A stretch of 64,000 nt of DNA from JASGCK01 sp031430035 (GCA_031430035.1 JANPAS010000094.1:7902-71901); one strand, 5' to 3'; numbered from the stretch's first letter, positions 8,155 through 16,652 are shown. Notes: a model not told the origin generated them from the letters alone. A program made the numbers and translations.

Positions 8155-9720
8155 ATGTCCACAGTAAACACTACCCTCGAGTCGGGCTTCATACCCTTCC
8201 ATGACATGCTGGCGGCACATGCTGCCAGCAATCCAGGCGGCATTGCCTTCCGCGTTGAGGCGCAAACACTCAACTGGAAAACCCTGCACGAGCGAGTCGC
8301 CCAAGTTGCCCACGCTCTGATTGCTAGCGGCATTCAGCCAAACGACAAAGTCGCTGTGCTGGGCTTTCCATCGCTGGCGTATGTGGAGTGCTTGTTTGGC
8401 ACACTCGCGGCGCGGGCTTGCATCGTGCCGCTACCTGTTTCTGCGAGCACGGAAACGCTCACGATGATGCTGGCCGATAGCGGTGCAAAAATACTTTTTA
8501 TCGACCCCGCCGTAAACACCCTCAATGATGCGGTTGTTAGCCATAGGGTTCAGACCATCCGCTTCGGTGATAACGGGACAGACGGCGATGAATACGCTTC
8601 TTGGCGTGCTTCAGGTGTTAGCAATAGCCCGTTACCCATTGCCAAGGCAGATGATTCCTTCAACATCATCTACAGCTCAGGCACAACTGGCATGCCCAAG
8701 GGCATCGTGCATTTGCACGGCATGCGCCAGCGGCAGGCACAGCGCAATGGCTTTGGGTTTGGCCCGCACACACGCACGCTGCTGTCAACGCCGATGTACT
8801 CCAACACCACCATCACCCCCATGATGGGCACAGTTGCAAACGGCGGTGAATGCATTTTGATGCGCAAGTTTGACGCAGCGCAATATCTAGTCATTGCGTC
8901 CAAGCATCGTGTCACGCACACGATGCTGGTGCCTGTCCAATATAAACGCCTGCTTGCGCACCCTGATTTCGAACGCAGCGACTTGTCTGCTTTTATCGCG
9001 AGCCAATCCACGGGCGCGCCGATGGATGCGGCTCTTAAACGCGAAATTTTGGCACGCTGGCCAGGTCGTTTTTTAGAGGTGTATGGTTTAACTGAGGGTG
9101 GTGTTTCCTTCTTTTTAGAGGCGCGTGAGCACCCCGATAAGCTGGACACCGTCGGCAAGCCTGCACATGGCACAGAAGTTTTTTTAATTGACGAAGCGGG
9201 ACGTAAAACCAATGAGGGCGTGGGCGAAGTCGTCGGTCGCTCGCCCTTCATGATGGTGGGGTATCACAACCGCCCCGAGGAAACAGCAGAGATTCGTTGG
9301 TACGACACTGAGGATGGGGAAGGCCACATGTTTCACCGCACGGGCGATATTGGACGCTTGGACGAAGACGGATTCCTCACGCTGCTGGATCGCCGTAAGG
9401 ACATCATCATCTCGGGTGGTAACAACATTTATGCCGCTGATTTGGAGGCCGTGCTGATGCGACACGAGAGTGTTCAAGATTGCGCTGTCATTGGCGTTCC
9501 CAGCGAAGCATGGGGCGAGACACCGCTGGCGCTGGTTGTGGCAAAGCCCAGCGTCAGTCTTGATGCTGCCGCGCTTTGTATGTGGGCTAATTCCCAAGTT
9601 GGCAAAACGCAGCGGCTCACTAGTGTTGAGTTGCGTTCAGAGTTACCGCGTTCGCCACTAGGTAAGCTCTCTAAAAAAGAATTACGCACCCCCTATTGGA
9701 AAAAGGAGACAACCGCATGA
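8155..9720 (+). CDS. Acyl-CoA synthetase / AMP-dependent ligase
   Basis: A 521-residue member of the ANL (AMP-forming ligase) superfamily that activates a carboxylic acid with ATP and CoA. Core motifs appear in order: the phosphate loop I-Y-S-S-G-T-T-G-M-P-K-G near residue 172, Y-G-L-T-E-G-G near 308, H-R-T-G-D-I-G-R near 394, and the hinge D-R-R-K-D-I-I-I-S-G-G near 412. The catalytic lysine region (S-P-L-G-K-L-S-K-K) is present near the C-terminus, so the enzyme looks intact. It supplies the CoA ester expected by the MaoC hydratases and the dehydrogenase on either side. The acid activated is unknown. Confidence 0.92.
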   Translation: MSTVNTTLESGFIPFHDMLAAHAASNPGGIAFRVEAQTLNWKTLHERVAQVAHALIASGIQPNDKVAVLGFPSLAYVECLFGTLAARACIVPLPVSASTETLTMMLADSGAKILFIDPAVNTLNDAVVSHRVQTIRFGDNGTDGDEYASWRASGVSNSPLPIAKADDSFNIIYSSGTTGMPKGIVHLHGMRQRQAQRNGFGFGPHTRTLLSTPMYSNTTITPMMGTVANGGECILMRKFDAAQYLVIASKHRVTHTMLVPVQYKRLLAHPDFERSDLSAFIASQSTGAPMDAALKREILARWPGRFLEVYGLTEGGVSFFLEAREHPDKLDTVGKPAHGTEVFLIDEAGRKTNEGVGEVVGRSPFMMVGYHNRPEETAEIRWYDTEDGEGHMFHRTGDIGRLDEDGFLTLLDRRKDIIISGGNNIYAADLEAVLMRHESVQDCAVIGVPSEAWGETPLALVVAKPSVSLDAAALCMWANSQVGKTQRLTSVELRSELPRSPLGKLSKKELRTPYWKKETTA

Positions 9721-10490
9721 GTGAAAAAAATATCAAACGCGTTTGCGTCATCACCGGCTCATCTGCAGGTATTGGGGCTGCCACAGCGCTTTGGTTTGCA
9801 AAGCAGCATTGCAACATCGTCATCAATTACTCTCGCGACCCAGTACCTGCCGAGGCGGTGGCTGAACAGTGCCGAGCAGCAGGTGCTGAAGTCTTGGTCG
9901 TTCGCGCCAACATTGCCGATAACGAACAATGTCTTGCACTCGCCGATCAAGTTAAGCAGCGCTTTGGCTACGCTGACACCCTCGTCAACAACGCGGGCAT
10001 GTCCACCAAGGCTGCAGACATCAAAGATTTAAATGCGCTGTCAGCCGACGACTTCCTAAAAACATACGCGGTCAATGTTGTTGGCACGTTCCAAATGAGC
10101 CGCGCTATTGCGCCGCTGATGGCAGGACGCGCCAACGCCAGCATCATCAACATTTCATCTATTGCTGGCGCGATGGGTACGGGCTCGTCAATTGCTTATG
10201 CCGCGTCCAAAGGGGCTGTGAACACCTTGACCTTGGCGCTCGCTCGCTCACTTGCCCCCGCCGTTCGCGTCAACGCCATCGTGCCCGGCATGGTCAACAG
10301 CAACTGGATGCGCAACCTTTTGGGCCTTGAGCAGTTTGAGGTGAGGCGAAAGCGCTACGCAGATCGCGCCCTGCTAAAAGACATCATCGAGCCCGATGAC
10401 GCAGCCCGCACCGCCTATTGGCTTGCTACTGATGCCGTTAAAGTGACGGGGCAGATCATCAATTTGGATGCTGGTTTTATGATGGGATGA
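9717..10490 (+). CDS. Short-chain dehydrogenase/reductase (SDR)
   Basis: A 257-residue classical SDR that oxidises or reduces a hydroxyl/keto group with NAD(P). The cofactor motif T-G-S-S-A-G-I-G is at the N-terminus, N-N-A-G-M in the middle, and the active site has S-S then Y-A-A-S-K. The ATG at 9717 is chosen over an upstream one because AAGGAG at 9703-9708 lies 8 bases before it and it overlaps the ligase stop (ATGA). It is the last gene of the operon and runs 14 bases into the end of the convergent histidine kinase gene. It may act as a beta-hydroxyacyl dehydrogenase after the MaoC step. Confidence 0.9.
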   Translation: MSEKNIKRVCVITGSSAGIGAATALWFAKQHCNIVINYSRDPVPAEAVAEQCRAAGAEVLVVRANIADNEQCLALADQVKQRFGYADTLVNNAGMSTKAADIKDLNALSADDFLKTYAVNVVGTFQMSRAIAPLMAGRANASIINISSIAGAMGTGSSIAYAASKGAVNTLTLALARSLAPAVRVNAIVPGMVNSNWMRNLLGLEQFEVRRKRYADRALLKDIIEPDDAARTAYWLATDAVKVTGQIINLDAGFMMG

Positions 10491-11592
10491 GCTTGACAAC
10501 TGTCCCTTTGGGATGATTGGGTGTGATAAATAACTGTGCCCCAATAGCTTCAGCTCTTAACTTTAAATTAGCAAGGCCTCTGCCTTCTAAATCTTGACTG
10601 CCATCAAAACCAACACCATCGTCTGCGATGCTGATTTCAATATGACCTTGTTCGCTTATATGCTGCGCACTCACCGTCACCACACTCGCTTTAGCATGCT
10701 GAATAATGTTGCTAAACGCCTCCATCACGATGCGCTGGATATGCTGAATCATGACGGGGGTTAAGTGTTGCAGGCGCGGCAAATCATCCACACGCCAAAT
10801 CAGCGTCAAACCAGCGGCATTCAGGCTGGGCTGCAGGCGATGGCGCAGCGTCGCCAGCACGGCAGCCAAGTTACCATTGACTGGCTGAATCGCGTCAATC
10901 GCTATACGTAGACCTTGCAGTGCATCCGCCGTATGCCTCTCTAGCTGCGCATAAGGCGCATGGGCACGTACCAAACTGAGCACGCCCACTAACTGCGAAC
11001 CCACCGTATCGTGAATATCCGACATGATGCGCTGACGCTCCGTCAACTTGGCCCGCTCTAGTGCAAAGTCAGTATCCATGCGGGTTTGTAGTAATTGGTG
11101 CTGCATGACATAGAACTTGCGCACCACGACTAAGGCCAGGCTCACATTAATCAACAATGCGATTAAATTATTGAGCGTTAAACGATGCTGCACATAAATG
11201 CTACTCAGATAGCCTGTGAAATCAGAAACACCAAAAATATAAAAACTAAGCGGCACAACTAGCCAAAGATACAGCTTAGTCAACCGCAAAAATAAGCGTG
11301 ATGGGGGACTGAGCAAAAGATTCACAACCAAGGCTGTCAGTCCCATATAGAGCCCAAACATAGCTGAAAACGTGGCTCGCCAAGTCCAACTGGCAAATAC
11401 ACTGGCGTCAAGAAATAAGGGGATTTGATGCAGCGTAAAAACAAGTTGCGCAAGACTTGCCAGCAACAAAAATCGCTCGCGCGGCTGCGCACTCACACGC
11501 CACAAGCCAAAAAGCAGCAAGCACATCAAAAGCGATGCGCCTGTGACCAAAAATGCTGAAACGTGATAAGGCAGCAGCGTCAGAGGCATCAT
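10477..11592 (-). CDS. Membrane sensor histidine kinase, NarX/DesK type
   Basis: A 371-residue kinase with about six hydrophobic segments in the first 165 residues and almost no periplasmic loops, so it may sense a signal in the membrane. The HisKA_3 dimer region follows with the phospho-acceptor H194 (I-M-S-D-I-H-D-T-V-G), then a HATPase domain with the N box E-A-F-S-N-I-I-Q-H-A and G box A-D-D-G-V-G-F-D plus G-R-G-L-A-N-L. Its start overlaps the stop of the response regulator by 4 bases, so the two form a matched pair. It stands at the edge of the caspase/CHAT island and is the likely signal input of that island, which is inference from position. Confidence 0.9.
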   Translation of the reverse strand: MMPLTLLPYHVSAFLVTGASLLMCLLLFGLWRVSAQPRERFLLLASLAQLVFTLHQIPLFLDASVFASWTWRATFSAMFGLYMGLTALVVNLLLSPPSRLFLRLTKLYLWLVVPLSFYIFGVSDFTGYLSSIYVQHRLTLNNLIALLINVSLALVVVRKFYVMQHQLLQTRMDTDFALERAKLTERQRIMSDIHDTVGSQLVGVLSLVRAHAPYAQLERHTADALQGLRIAIDAIQPVNGNLAAVLATLRHRLQPSLNAAGLTLIWRVDDLPRLQHLTPVMIQHIQRIVMEAFSNIIQHAKASVVTVSAQHISEQGHIEISIADDGVGFDGSQDLEGRGLANLKLRAEAIGAQLFITPNHPKGTVVKLIPS

Positions 11593-12254
11593 CGGATCAA
11601 GCCCATGGCTTTGGCTTCAAACACGGCTTCGGCTCTTGACCCCACCGCTAACTTGGCATAAATACCACGCACATGGGTTTGAATAGTCGAGAGCGCCACC
11701 TGCATGAGTTCGGCTGCTTCGGCGTAGGTGTAGCCACGCGAAAGCAAATTAAGCAATTCGGTTTCTTTGGGTGTCAACACAGAAGCTGTGATCGGCACTG
11801 CTGCAAGCCTCTCTGGTTGTGGCTTGGCGGGCATGATTGGCATTCGCATTGTCTCTAGCAAGCGACTCGCAATCAACGGGGAGAGAGGGGTCCCGCCTTG
11901 CTCCATTGCAGCCAACGCGTCGACTAAATCTTTGTCGACAGCATCTTTCAGTAAATAACCATTCGCGCCCGCCTCGATGCTGCGCAGCACGTTGTCCACA
12001 TCGCCAAACACCGAGATCACCAAAATGTGTGCGTCCGCATCTTTTGCCCGCACGGCACGGATCAAGTCCACACCGCTGCCATCGGGTAATCCAAGGTCAA
12101 CTAGCCAATAGTCTTGTGGGTGCGTGGCTGCAAAAACTAGCGCAGTCGCCAAGCGTTCAAACGCCGTGACTGTAGCGGCAGGCAGGCAACGCGCCAGCAA
12201 GCTCGCAATGCGAGCGCGTGTAAGACTATCGTCTTCAATAAGTGAAATCTTCAT
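11589..12254 (-). CDS. NarL/FixJ-type response regulator with LuxR HTH
   Basis: A 221-residue regulator. The receiver domain (1-120) has the acidic pocket E-D-D at 7-9, the phospho-accepting D53 in L-V-D-L-G-L-P, and K in Y-L-L-K-D-A. The C-terminal LuxR-type helix-turn-helix (about 155-215) reads L-T-P-K-E-T-E-L-L then S-T-I-Q-T-H-V. The ATG at 12254 is chosen because the receiver fold begins right there; an ATG at 12302 would add 16 residues and cover part of a palindrome. The palindrome at 12287-12310 lies 32 bases upstream of this start and recurs twice in the island, so it is a candidate binding site of this protein. Confidence 0.92.
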   Translation of the reverse strand: MKISLIEDDSLTRARIASLLARCLPAATVTAFERLATALVFAATHPQDYWLVDLGLPDGSGVDLIRAVRAKDADAHILVISVFGDVDNVLRSIEAGANGYLLKDAVDKDLVDALAAMEQGGTPLSPLIASRLLETMRMPIMPAKPQPERLAAVPITASVLTPKETELLNLLSRGYTYAEAAELMQVALSTIQTHVRGIYAKLAVGSRAEAVFEAKAMGLIR

Positions 12255-12286
12255 GATCGTTATTTTGCCCTGCACAGCATTAGGGT

Positions 12287-12310
12287 CGCCTCCTATAAAC
12301 ATAGGAGGCG
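12287..12310. promoter_or_regulatory. Palindrome copy 1 of 3, candidate operator
   Basis: Perfect inverted repeat: left arm CGCCTCCTAT, spacer AAAC, right arm ATAGGAGGCG. It lies between the divergent response regulator (start 12254) and lipoprotein (12375) genes. The same core occurs at 13455 and 16590. Symmetry and spacing fit a dimeric LuxR/NarL-type DNA-binding domain. As RNA it could instead form a hairpin that hides the AGGAGG ribosome-binding-like sequence. It has no T run, so it is not an intrinsic terminator. Confidence 0.65.
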
Positions 12311-12374
12311 AAAAATGTCTAGAGGCGGTGATTCGTGTAAAAATCTCTTAACAAAAAAAGTAAGGTTCTCATAT

Positions 12375-12890
12375 ATGAAACACAATTGGACTCTGGGTCT
12401 CGCAACCATTGCCTTGTTCACAGCCTGTGCCAGCGCACCCGAGCAAACAATCCAATCTAAGCCTGCCACAAATACCACTAGCACAGTGCCAGCCAAGCCT
12501 CAGCTGGAATTTATTGACCTAGCCGCCTTCGACCGCGAACTCAACATATCGCTCACCGCGAAGCTACCCAGTGTAAGCGTCGCTGTCGTTAATACCGTGC
12601 CCGCCAACGATATTCCAGAGCGCATGCAAGCGTGGCTACATGCGGTTGAAGCTGGCGGCGGCACGGTAAAGGTCAGCCCACCCAAGTCAACTGTTGTGGC
12701 AAAAAATCCGCTCATTTTGCTCACCCTAGTCAGCGGCATTTGGAATAGCATCAAAGCACACAAAGCCGTTCAAAACTATGATCTGCATAAGTCCGCACGC
12801 GTGTACGATGCGGAGATTGTGCTAAAAATTAATGAGCAGGGCGACCGCTTGATTGACCAAGTTATCTTTACAGAAAGAAAATCAACATGA
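12375..12890 (+). CDS. Putative lipoprotein, first gene of the caspase/CHAT island
   Basis: A 171-residue protein with a lipoprotein-type signal (hydrophobic run, then L-F-T-A-C with the lipidated Cys near residue 17). The mature part begins with a Thr/Pro-rich linker and continues with a domain I do not recognise, containing one hydrophobic stretch (N-P-L-I-L-L-T-L-V-S-G-I-W-N) that may be a membrane-contacting helix. The ATG at 12375 is chosen because it begins the signal peptide. An in-frame ATG at 12315 has a perfect AGGAGG six bases upstream, but that AGGAGG is an arm of the palindrome, and the start would add 20 polar residues. The stop overlaps the OmpA-type gene (ATGA). Function unknown; envelope location is likely. 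Confidence 0.7.
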   Translation: MKHNWTLGLATIALFTACASAPEQTIQSKPATNTTSTVPAKPQLEFIDLAAFDRELNISLTAKLPSVSVAVVNTVPANDIPERMQAWLHAVEAGGGTVKVSPPKSTVVAKNPLILLTLVSGIWNSIKAHKAVQNYDLHKSARVYDAEIVLKINEQGDRLIDQVIFTERKST

Positions 12891-13441
12891 AAAACTCACT
12901 TCTCACACTTGTTGCCTCATTGGCAACGGCCTTAAGCCTTGCGGGCGCAGCCAATGCGCAAGCCCCAAGTGCAGACGCCATGATCGAGCAACTCAAAGCC
13001 AAGCCAGCCGCCACACCTTTGGGTGGAGGGCGTACGCGCAGCCTGAGTGGTACACGCAATTTGAGCGTGGATGCAGCCACCGTGCAAGAGGCTGCCGCCG
13101 AACGTGCGTCGCTCTCCTTGCAAATCCAGTTTGATTTCAACTCCGCCCGCGTTAAACCCGAGAGTGGGCAGGCGTTGGCTAATCTAGCCAACGCGCTGCA
13201 ATCCAAAGAGCTGCAAAGTGCCAAATTTGCCATCGAAGGCCATACCGATGCCAAGGGCGGCGCAGACTACAACCAACGCTTATCTCAGCACCGTGCCGAC
13301 GCCGTGCGCGAATTCTTGGTCAGCAAGGGCGTTGATGCCGTGCGCCTCTCGTCCGCAGGTAAGGGTGCTAGCGATCCTGCTAATAAAGATGATCCGCTAG
13401 CGGCAGAGAACCGCCGCGTCAAAATCGTCAACATGCAATAA
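12887..13441 (+). CDS. OmpA-family peptidoglycan-binding protein
   Basis: A 184-residue exported protein: signal peptide ending near A-A-N-A-Q-A (residue 25), a low-complexity linker with a G-G-G-R-T-R-S-L motif, then an OmpA C-terminal domain (about 75-184). That domain shows Q-F-D-F-N-S-A at its start, E-G-H-T-D-A-K-G near residue 117, the R-A-D-A-V helix, and N-R-R-V-K-I at the end, all typical of peptidoglycan binding. It lacks an outer-membrane barrel, so it is a soluble or complex-bound anchor, perhaps fixing the neighbouring lipoprotein or CHAT protein to the cell wall. It is coupled to the lipoprotein gene by a 4-base overlap. Confidence 0.88.
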   Translation: MKNSLLTLVASLATALSLAGAANAQAPSADAMIEQLKAKPAATPLGGGRTRSLSGTRNLSVDAATVQEAAAERASLSLQIQFDFNSARVKPESGQALANLANALQSKELQSAKFAIEGHTDAKGGADYNQRLSQHRADAVREFLVSKGVDAVRLSSAGKGASDPANKDDPLAAENRRVKIVNMQ

Positions 13442-13454
13442 AAATGAAGGCGCT

Positions 13455-13478
13455 CGCCTCCTATGAATATAGGATAGC
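13455..13478. promoter_or_regulatory. Palindrome copy 2 of 3, candidate operator
   Basis: Left arm CGCCTCCTAT (identical to copy 1), spacer GAAT, right arm beginning ATAGGA and then degenerate (TAGC). The perfect core is TCCTAT/ATAGGA. It lies in the 89-base gap between the OmpA-type gene (stop 13441) and the CHAT gene (start 13531), so it could set a separate promoter for the CHAT gene. Confidence 0.55.
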
Positions 13479-13530
13479 CAAAACGCCTTCTGGACGGAAC
13501 AATGGTGGCTCGTTAATAGAGAACACCATC

Positions 13531-16500
13531 ATGACACGCCAACAAATCAAACACGCGCTCACCTCAGCCATACCCACCATAGTTTGCGCCATTGCGCTGG
13601 TGCTGTCGTTTTGGGTGATCTCCGCAACCGAAGCGCGTGCACAAACGGATGAGCAAAGCGAAGGCGAGCAGATGGAGCAAAGCTTTAAAAAATTAAGCTC
13701 CGGAGAAGAGGCCAAGCTGAGAGCGATCATTGCTGAGCCGACGAGTAAAGATGTCACAACCCTACAGCTTGAGATACAAATTGAAGATAAAGTACGCGCC
13801 GCCCAGAAACTTGGCGACCCCGTTCTTAAATTGGCGGCCTATAAAGAAGCGGTTGCTGTTCTGTCTAACGCTAAATATCGAAATGAATTAGCTAACGAAT
13901 ATATGAATAAGGGGGATATTGCTAATGGTAATTTATGGCGAGAGGAGGCCATTAAGGCTGCAGCTAGCGACTATCAACGCACGTTTTACCTCTCGAATCT
14001 TGCAAAAGATCAATACAACCAAAATAAAGATGCTGAAGCCAAGGCAACAATAGAGAAGATAGAAGCCTTAGTCAAAAATTTACGGCCTAAAGGCGAGGGG
14101 CAGCAACGCGATGTGCAAAGAACGCTGTCAAATATCAATTTCACGCGTTCTCTGCTAGAGCAGCGCAAGGGCAGGTTTGAATCAGCCATCAAATACGCAG
14201 AATCGGCTGTTCAGCATGCACGAGCAGCCACAAAATTATTGGGCAACTCAAAACGAGATCTCGCAACTGTCTTCACTTACGGCTCACTCACCAACAGTTT
14301 AAGTCGCAAGCTCAACGCGGAAATGAATGCTAAAAAATTAGCCCTTGCTGAAACAACCTTGCAAGACTATTTACGCGTTTACCGTGAAGTCGATTTACCA
14401 AAAAGCAGCCAACTTAGCGCTATCAATAACGCCTCTTGGTTGCGTTTTAATCAACGTGAATTTATTGCGCAAGAAAAATTAACACGGCAAGTCATTGCAG
14501 GATATCAAGGTTTAAATTACGAAGTCACTGATCCAAGAATTGCCAATGTGCAAAACCGTTTAGCCATTTCTTTATTTGGACAAAAAAAGTACGGCGATGC
14601 TTTAGCGATATACAGTAATTTCGATCATCTAGCGGGGAACGATGCCGCACTGAAGCGTCGCTTCCTGTTTCGAACTGACCGCGCGAGAACCTATTTGTTG
14701 AATGACATGGCAACAGAGGCTGCGCCCTTGTTCGCAACAGAGGCGAGTAATAACGCCAAGTTCTACGGCCCGCATCCCTCGGGCGCACAGCATTTTTTCA
14801 CCGCCCAAGCTGCCGGCCTACACGGTGTGGCGCTTTGGCGCATCAATACACCAGAATCTAAAACGCAGGCTTATCCGCTTTTGCAAAATTCAGTGCGTGA
14901 TTACATGACATCTGAAAACGTGGATTACCTTGAGAACATCGGCATCCGAAAAGAAGTACGCGAGCTGATTTTTTCGACTTACCTAGAAGCGGCTTCGCAG
15001 CTCAATATGAACGATGCTGTGGCGGCTCTCGGCGTTGCCGATTGGCTACGCGGCGGCCTGGTGCAAGAGGCACTGGGCGATGCGGCTATTCGCGCCGCCG
15101 CTACCAACGAAGCCTTAGCCGATTTAGTCCGTCGCGATCAAGATGCCCGTAACGAGGTCACGGGGTTGCGCAACTATTTAGGCGGCGAGACGGGCGGCGC
15201 GGCCTCACCGCTGGCCAGCGTGGCGGCGCAAATGCGTGAGCGTATTAATTTTCTTGAAAAAACACGCGCCAGTTTGCAAACGCAAATCAAATCGAAATTC
15301 CCTGATTACGAAAAACTTGTTCGGCCATTGCCGCCATCCACCGCCGAGATTCAAGCGCGGCTCAAAACCAGCGAAGCACTGATCGTGCTACAACCCACAG
15401 AAGATGCGGTGTATGTGTGGTCATTGAATCAAAACGGCACAGGGCAATTCCACCGATCCGCCGTCACCAACACGCAGCTCACTGCGCTCGTCAAACGCCT
15501 TCGCGCTAGTCTTGACGTTTCAGGGCTTCCCGCTAACCGCATGCCTGCGTTCGACCATGCGGCGGCGCAGGAGCTGTATGTCCGCTTGCTAAGCCCCATC
15601 CAGCAAGGGTTAGCGGGTAAGACCAGTCTCATCATCGCAGCAGGCGGCACACTTGGGCAAATCCCATTTGGTGTACTAGAAACGGCTGCTGCACCTAAAA
15701 CTGTGGCAATGAAGGATGCGCCGTGGCTCATCAAGCAAGCCGCGATTACGCATGTGCCCAGCGTAGCGGCGTGGCTCTCGATGCGGGCACTACCGCATCA
15801 AACGGCATCGCAGCCCATGCTGGCTTGGGGTGATCCATTGTTCAATTTGGCACTAGCCAGTAACGCAAAATCATCCATTGGGGAGGTACGAAAAATCAAT
15901 CTGACCCGCGCTGCCACTGCCGTTGATTTAGAAAAAGAAGATGCTAAGAGCGCCATCAAGTACGCCGACATTCCTGCTTTGCCAGAAACGCGTGATGAGT
16001 TATTGGCCATTGCTAAAACACTGGGCGCAGATGTTAGCCGCGATTTAATCTTAGGCAGTCAAGCGACAAGGGAGAGCGTGCTGGCGCAAAACAAAAACGG
16101 CAACCTAGCCAAGCAGCGCGTCGTGGCATTCGCCACGCATGGGCTCATGGCAGGCGACCTGCCAAACCTCACGCAACCCGCACTGGCTATGGCTGGGACT
16201 AAGGACGATGTTCAAAATGTGCTCTCGCCGCTCTTAACCTTGGAAGATGTGCTGACGCTCAAACTAAATGCTGATTGGGTGGTGCTATCGGCTTGCAACA
16301 CAGCGGCAGCCGATGGCAAAGCTGAGGAAGCCTTATCGGGATTGGCGCGTGGATTCTTTTATGCGGGCAGCCGAAGCCTCTTGGTGACGCACTGGGCGGT
16401 CGATAGCGGCAGCGCAGTGACGCTGACGACTGAGACATTTAAGAATTATCAAAGCAAACCAACAGAAGCAAAAGCCGAGTCACTCAGGCAAGCCATGCTG

Positions 16501-16578
16501 ACGGTGATGAAGAATCCAGCGACGGCGCATCCGACCTTCTGGGCGCCATATGCGCTGGTGGGCGATGGGGCGCGATAA
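13531..16578 (+). CDS. Exported TPR-CHAT (caspase-like) protein
   Basis: A 1015-residue protein. The N-terminus is a long signal peptide (hydrophobic core V-C-A-I-A-L-V-L-S-F-W-V-I, likely cleavage after A-R-A-Q), then a helical region with TPR-like repeats to about residue 540, a coiled stretch near 570-590, and a C-terminal CHAT domain (about 690-1010). The CHAT catalytic pair is visible: H870 in F-A-T-H-G and C922 in L-S-A-C-N-T. CHAT proteins are caspase-clan proteases usually turned on by partner proteins; the signal peptide places this one outside the cytoplasm. The ATG at 13531 is chosen because it opens the signal peptide; an in-frame ATG at 13444 would translate through the palindrome and add 29 residues. 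Confidence 0.88.
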   Translation: MTRQQIKHALTSAIPTIVCAIALVLSFWVISATEARAQTDEQSEGEQMEQSFKKLSSGEEAKLRAIIAEPTSKDVTTLQLEIQIEDKVRAAQKLGDPVLKLAAYKEAVAVLSNAKYRNELANEYMNKGDIANGNLWREEAIKAAASDYQRTFYLSNLAKDQYNQNKDAEAKATIEKIEALVKNLRPKGEGQQRDVQRTLSNINFTRSLLEQRKGRFESAIKYAESAVQHARAATKLLGNSKRDLATVFTYGSLTNSLSRKLNAEMNAKKLALAETTLQDYLRVYREVDLPKSSQLSAINNASWLRFNQREFIAQEKLTRQVIAGYQGLNYEVTDPRIANVQNRLAISLFGQKKYGDALAIYSNFDHLAGNDAALKRRFLFRTDRARTYLLNDMATEAAPLFATEASNNAKFYGPHPSGAQHFFTAQAAGLHGVALWRINTPESKTQAYPLLQNSVRDYMTSENVDYLENIGIRKEVRELIFSTYLEAASQLNMNDAVAALGVADWLRGGLVQEALGDAAIRAAATNEALADLVRRDQDARNEVTGLRNYLGGETGGAASPLASVAAQMRERINFLEKTRASLQTQIKSKFPDYEKLVRPLPPSTAEIQARLKTSEALIVLQPTEDAVYVWSLNQNGTGQFHRSAVTNTQLTALVKRLRASLDVSGLPANRMPAFDHAAAQELYVRLLSPIQQGLAGKTSLIIAAGGTLGQIPFGVLETAAAPKTVAMKDAPWLIKQAAITHVPSVAAWLSMRALPHQTASQPMLAWGDPLFNLALASNAKSSIGEVRKINLTRAATAVDLEKEDAKSAIKYADIPALPETRDELLAIAKTLGADVSRDLILGSQATRESVLAQNKNGNLAKQRVVAFATHGLMAGDLPNLTQPALAMAGTKDDVQNVLSPLLTLEDVLTLKLNADWVVLSACNTAAADGKAEEALSGLARGFFYAGSRSLLVTHWAVDSGSAVTLTTETFKNYQSKPTEAKAESLRQAMLTVMKNPATAHPTFWAPYALVGDGAR

Positions 16579-16587
16579 ATCGGACTG

Positions 16588-16610
16588 CCCCTCCTATGAA
16601 CATAGGAGGC
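16588..16610. promoter_or_regulatory. Palindrome copy 3 of 3, candidate operator
   Basis: Left arm CCTCCTAT (16590-16597), spacer GAAC, right arm ATAGGAGG (16602-16609), perfect over 8 bases per arm. It lies between the CHAT gene stop and the CHASE2 gene start (16653), at the head of the CHASE2-caspase-TpsB run. Comparing the three copies gives CCTCCTAT, spacer RAAY, ATAGGAGG. Confidence 0.62.
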
Positions 16611-16652
16611 CAGACGCGTTGTGATGGGCTATAAACGAGTCAATCCCATTTA

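Noticed and set aside
13444..13530. ATG at 13444 as the start of the CHAT protein
   Set aside because: It would translate through the palindrome and place 29 polar residues before the signal peptide; the start at 13531 gives a normal exported protein.
12287..16610. The three palindromes as intrinsic terminators
   Set aside because: None is followed by a T run on either strand, and copy 1 lies between divergent genes where no terminator is needed.
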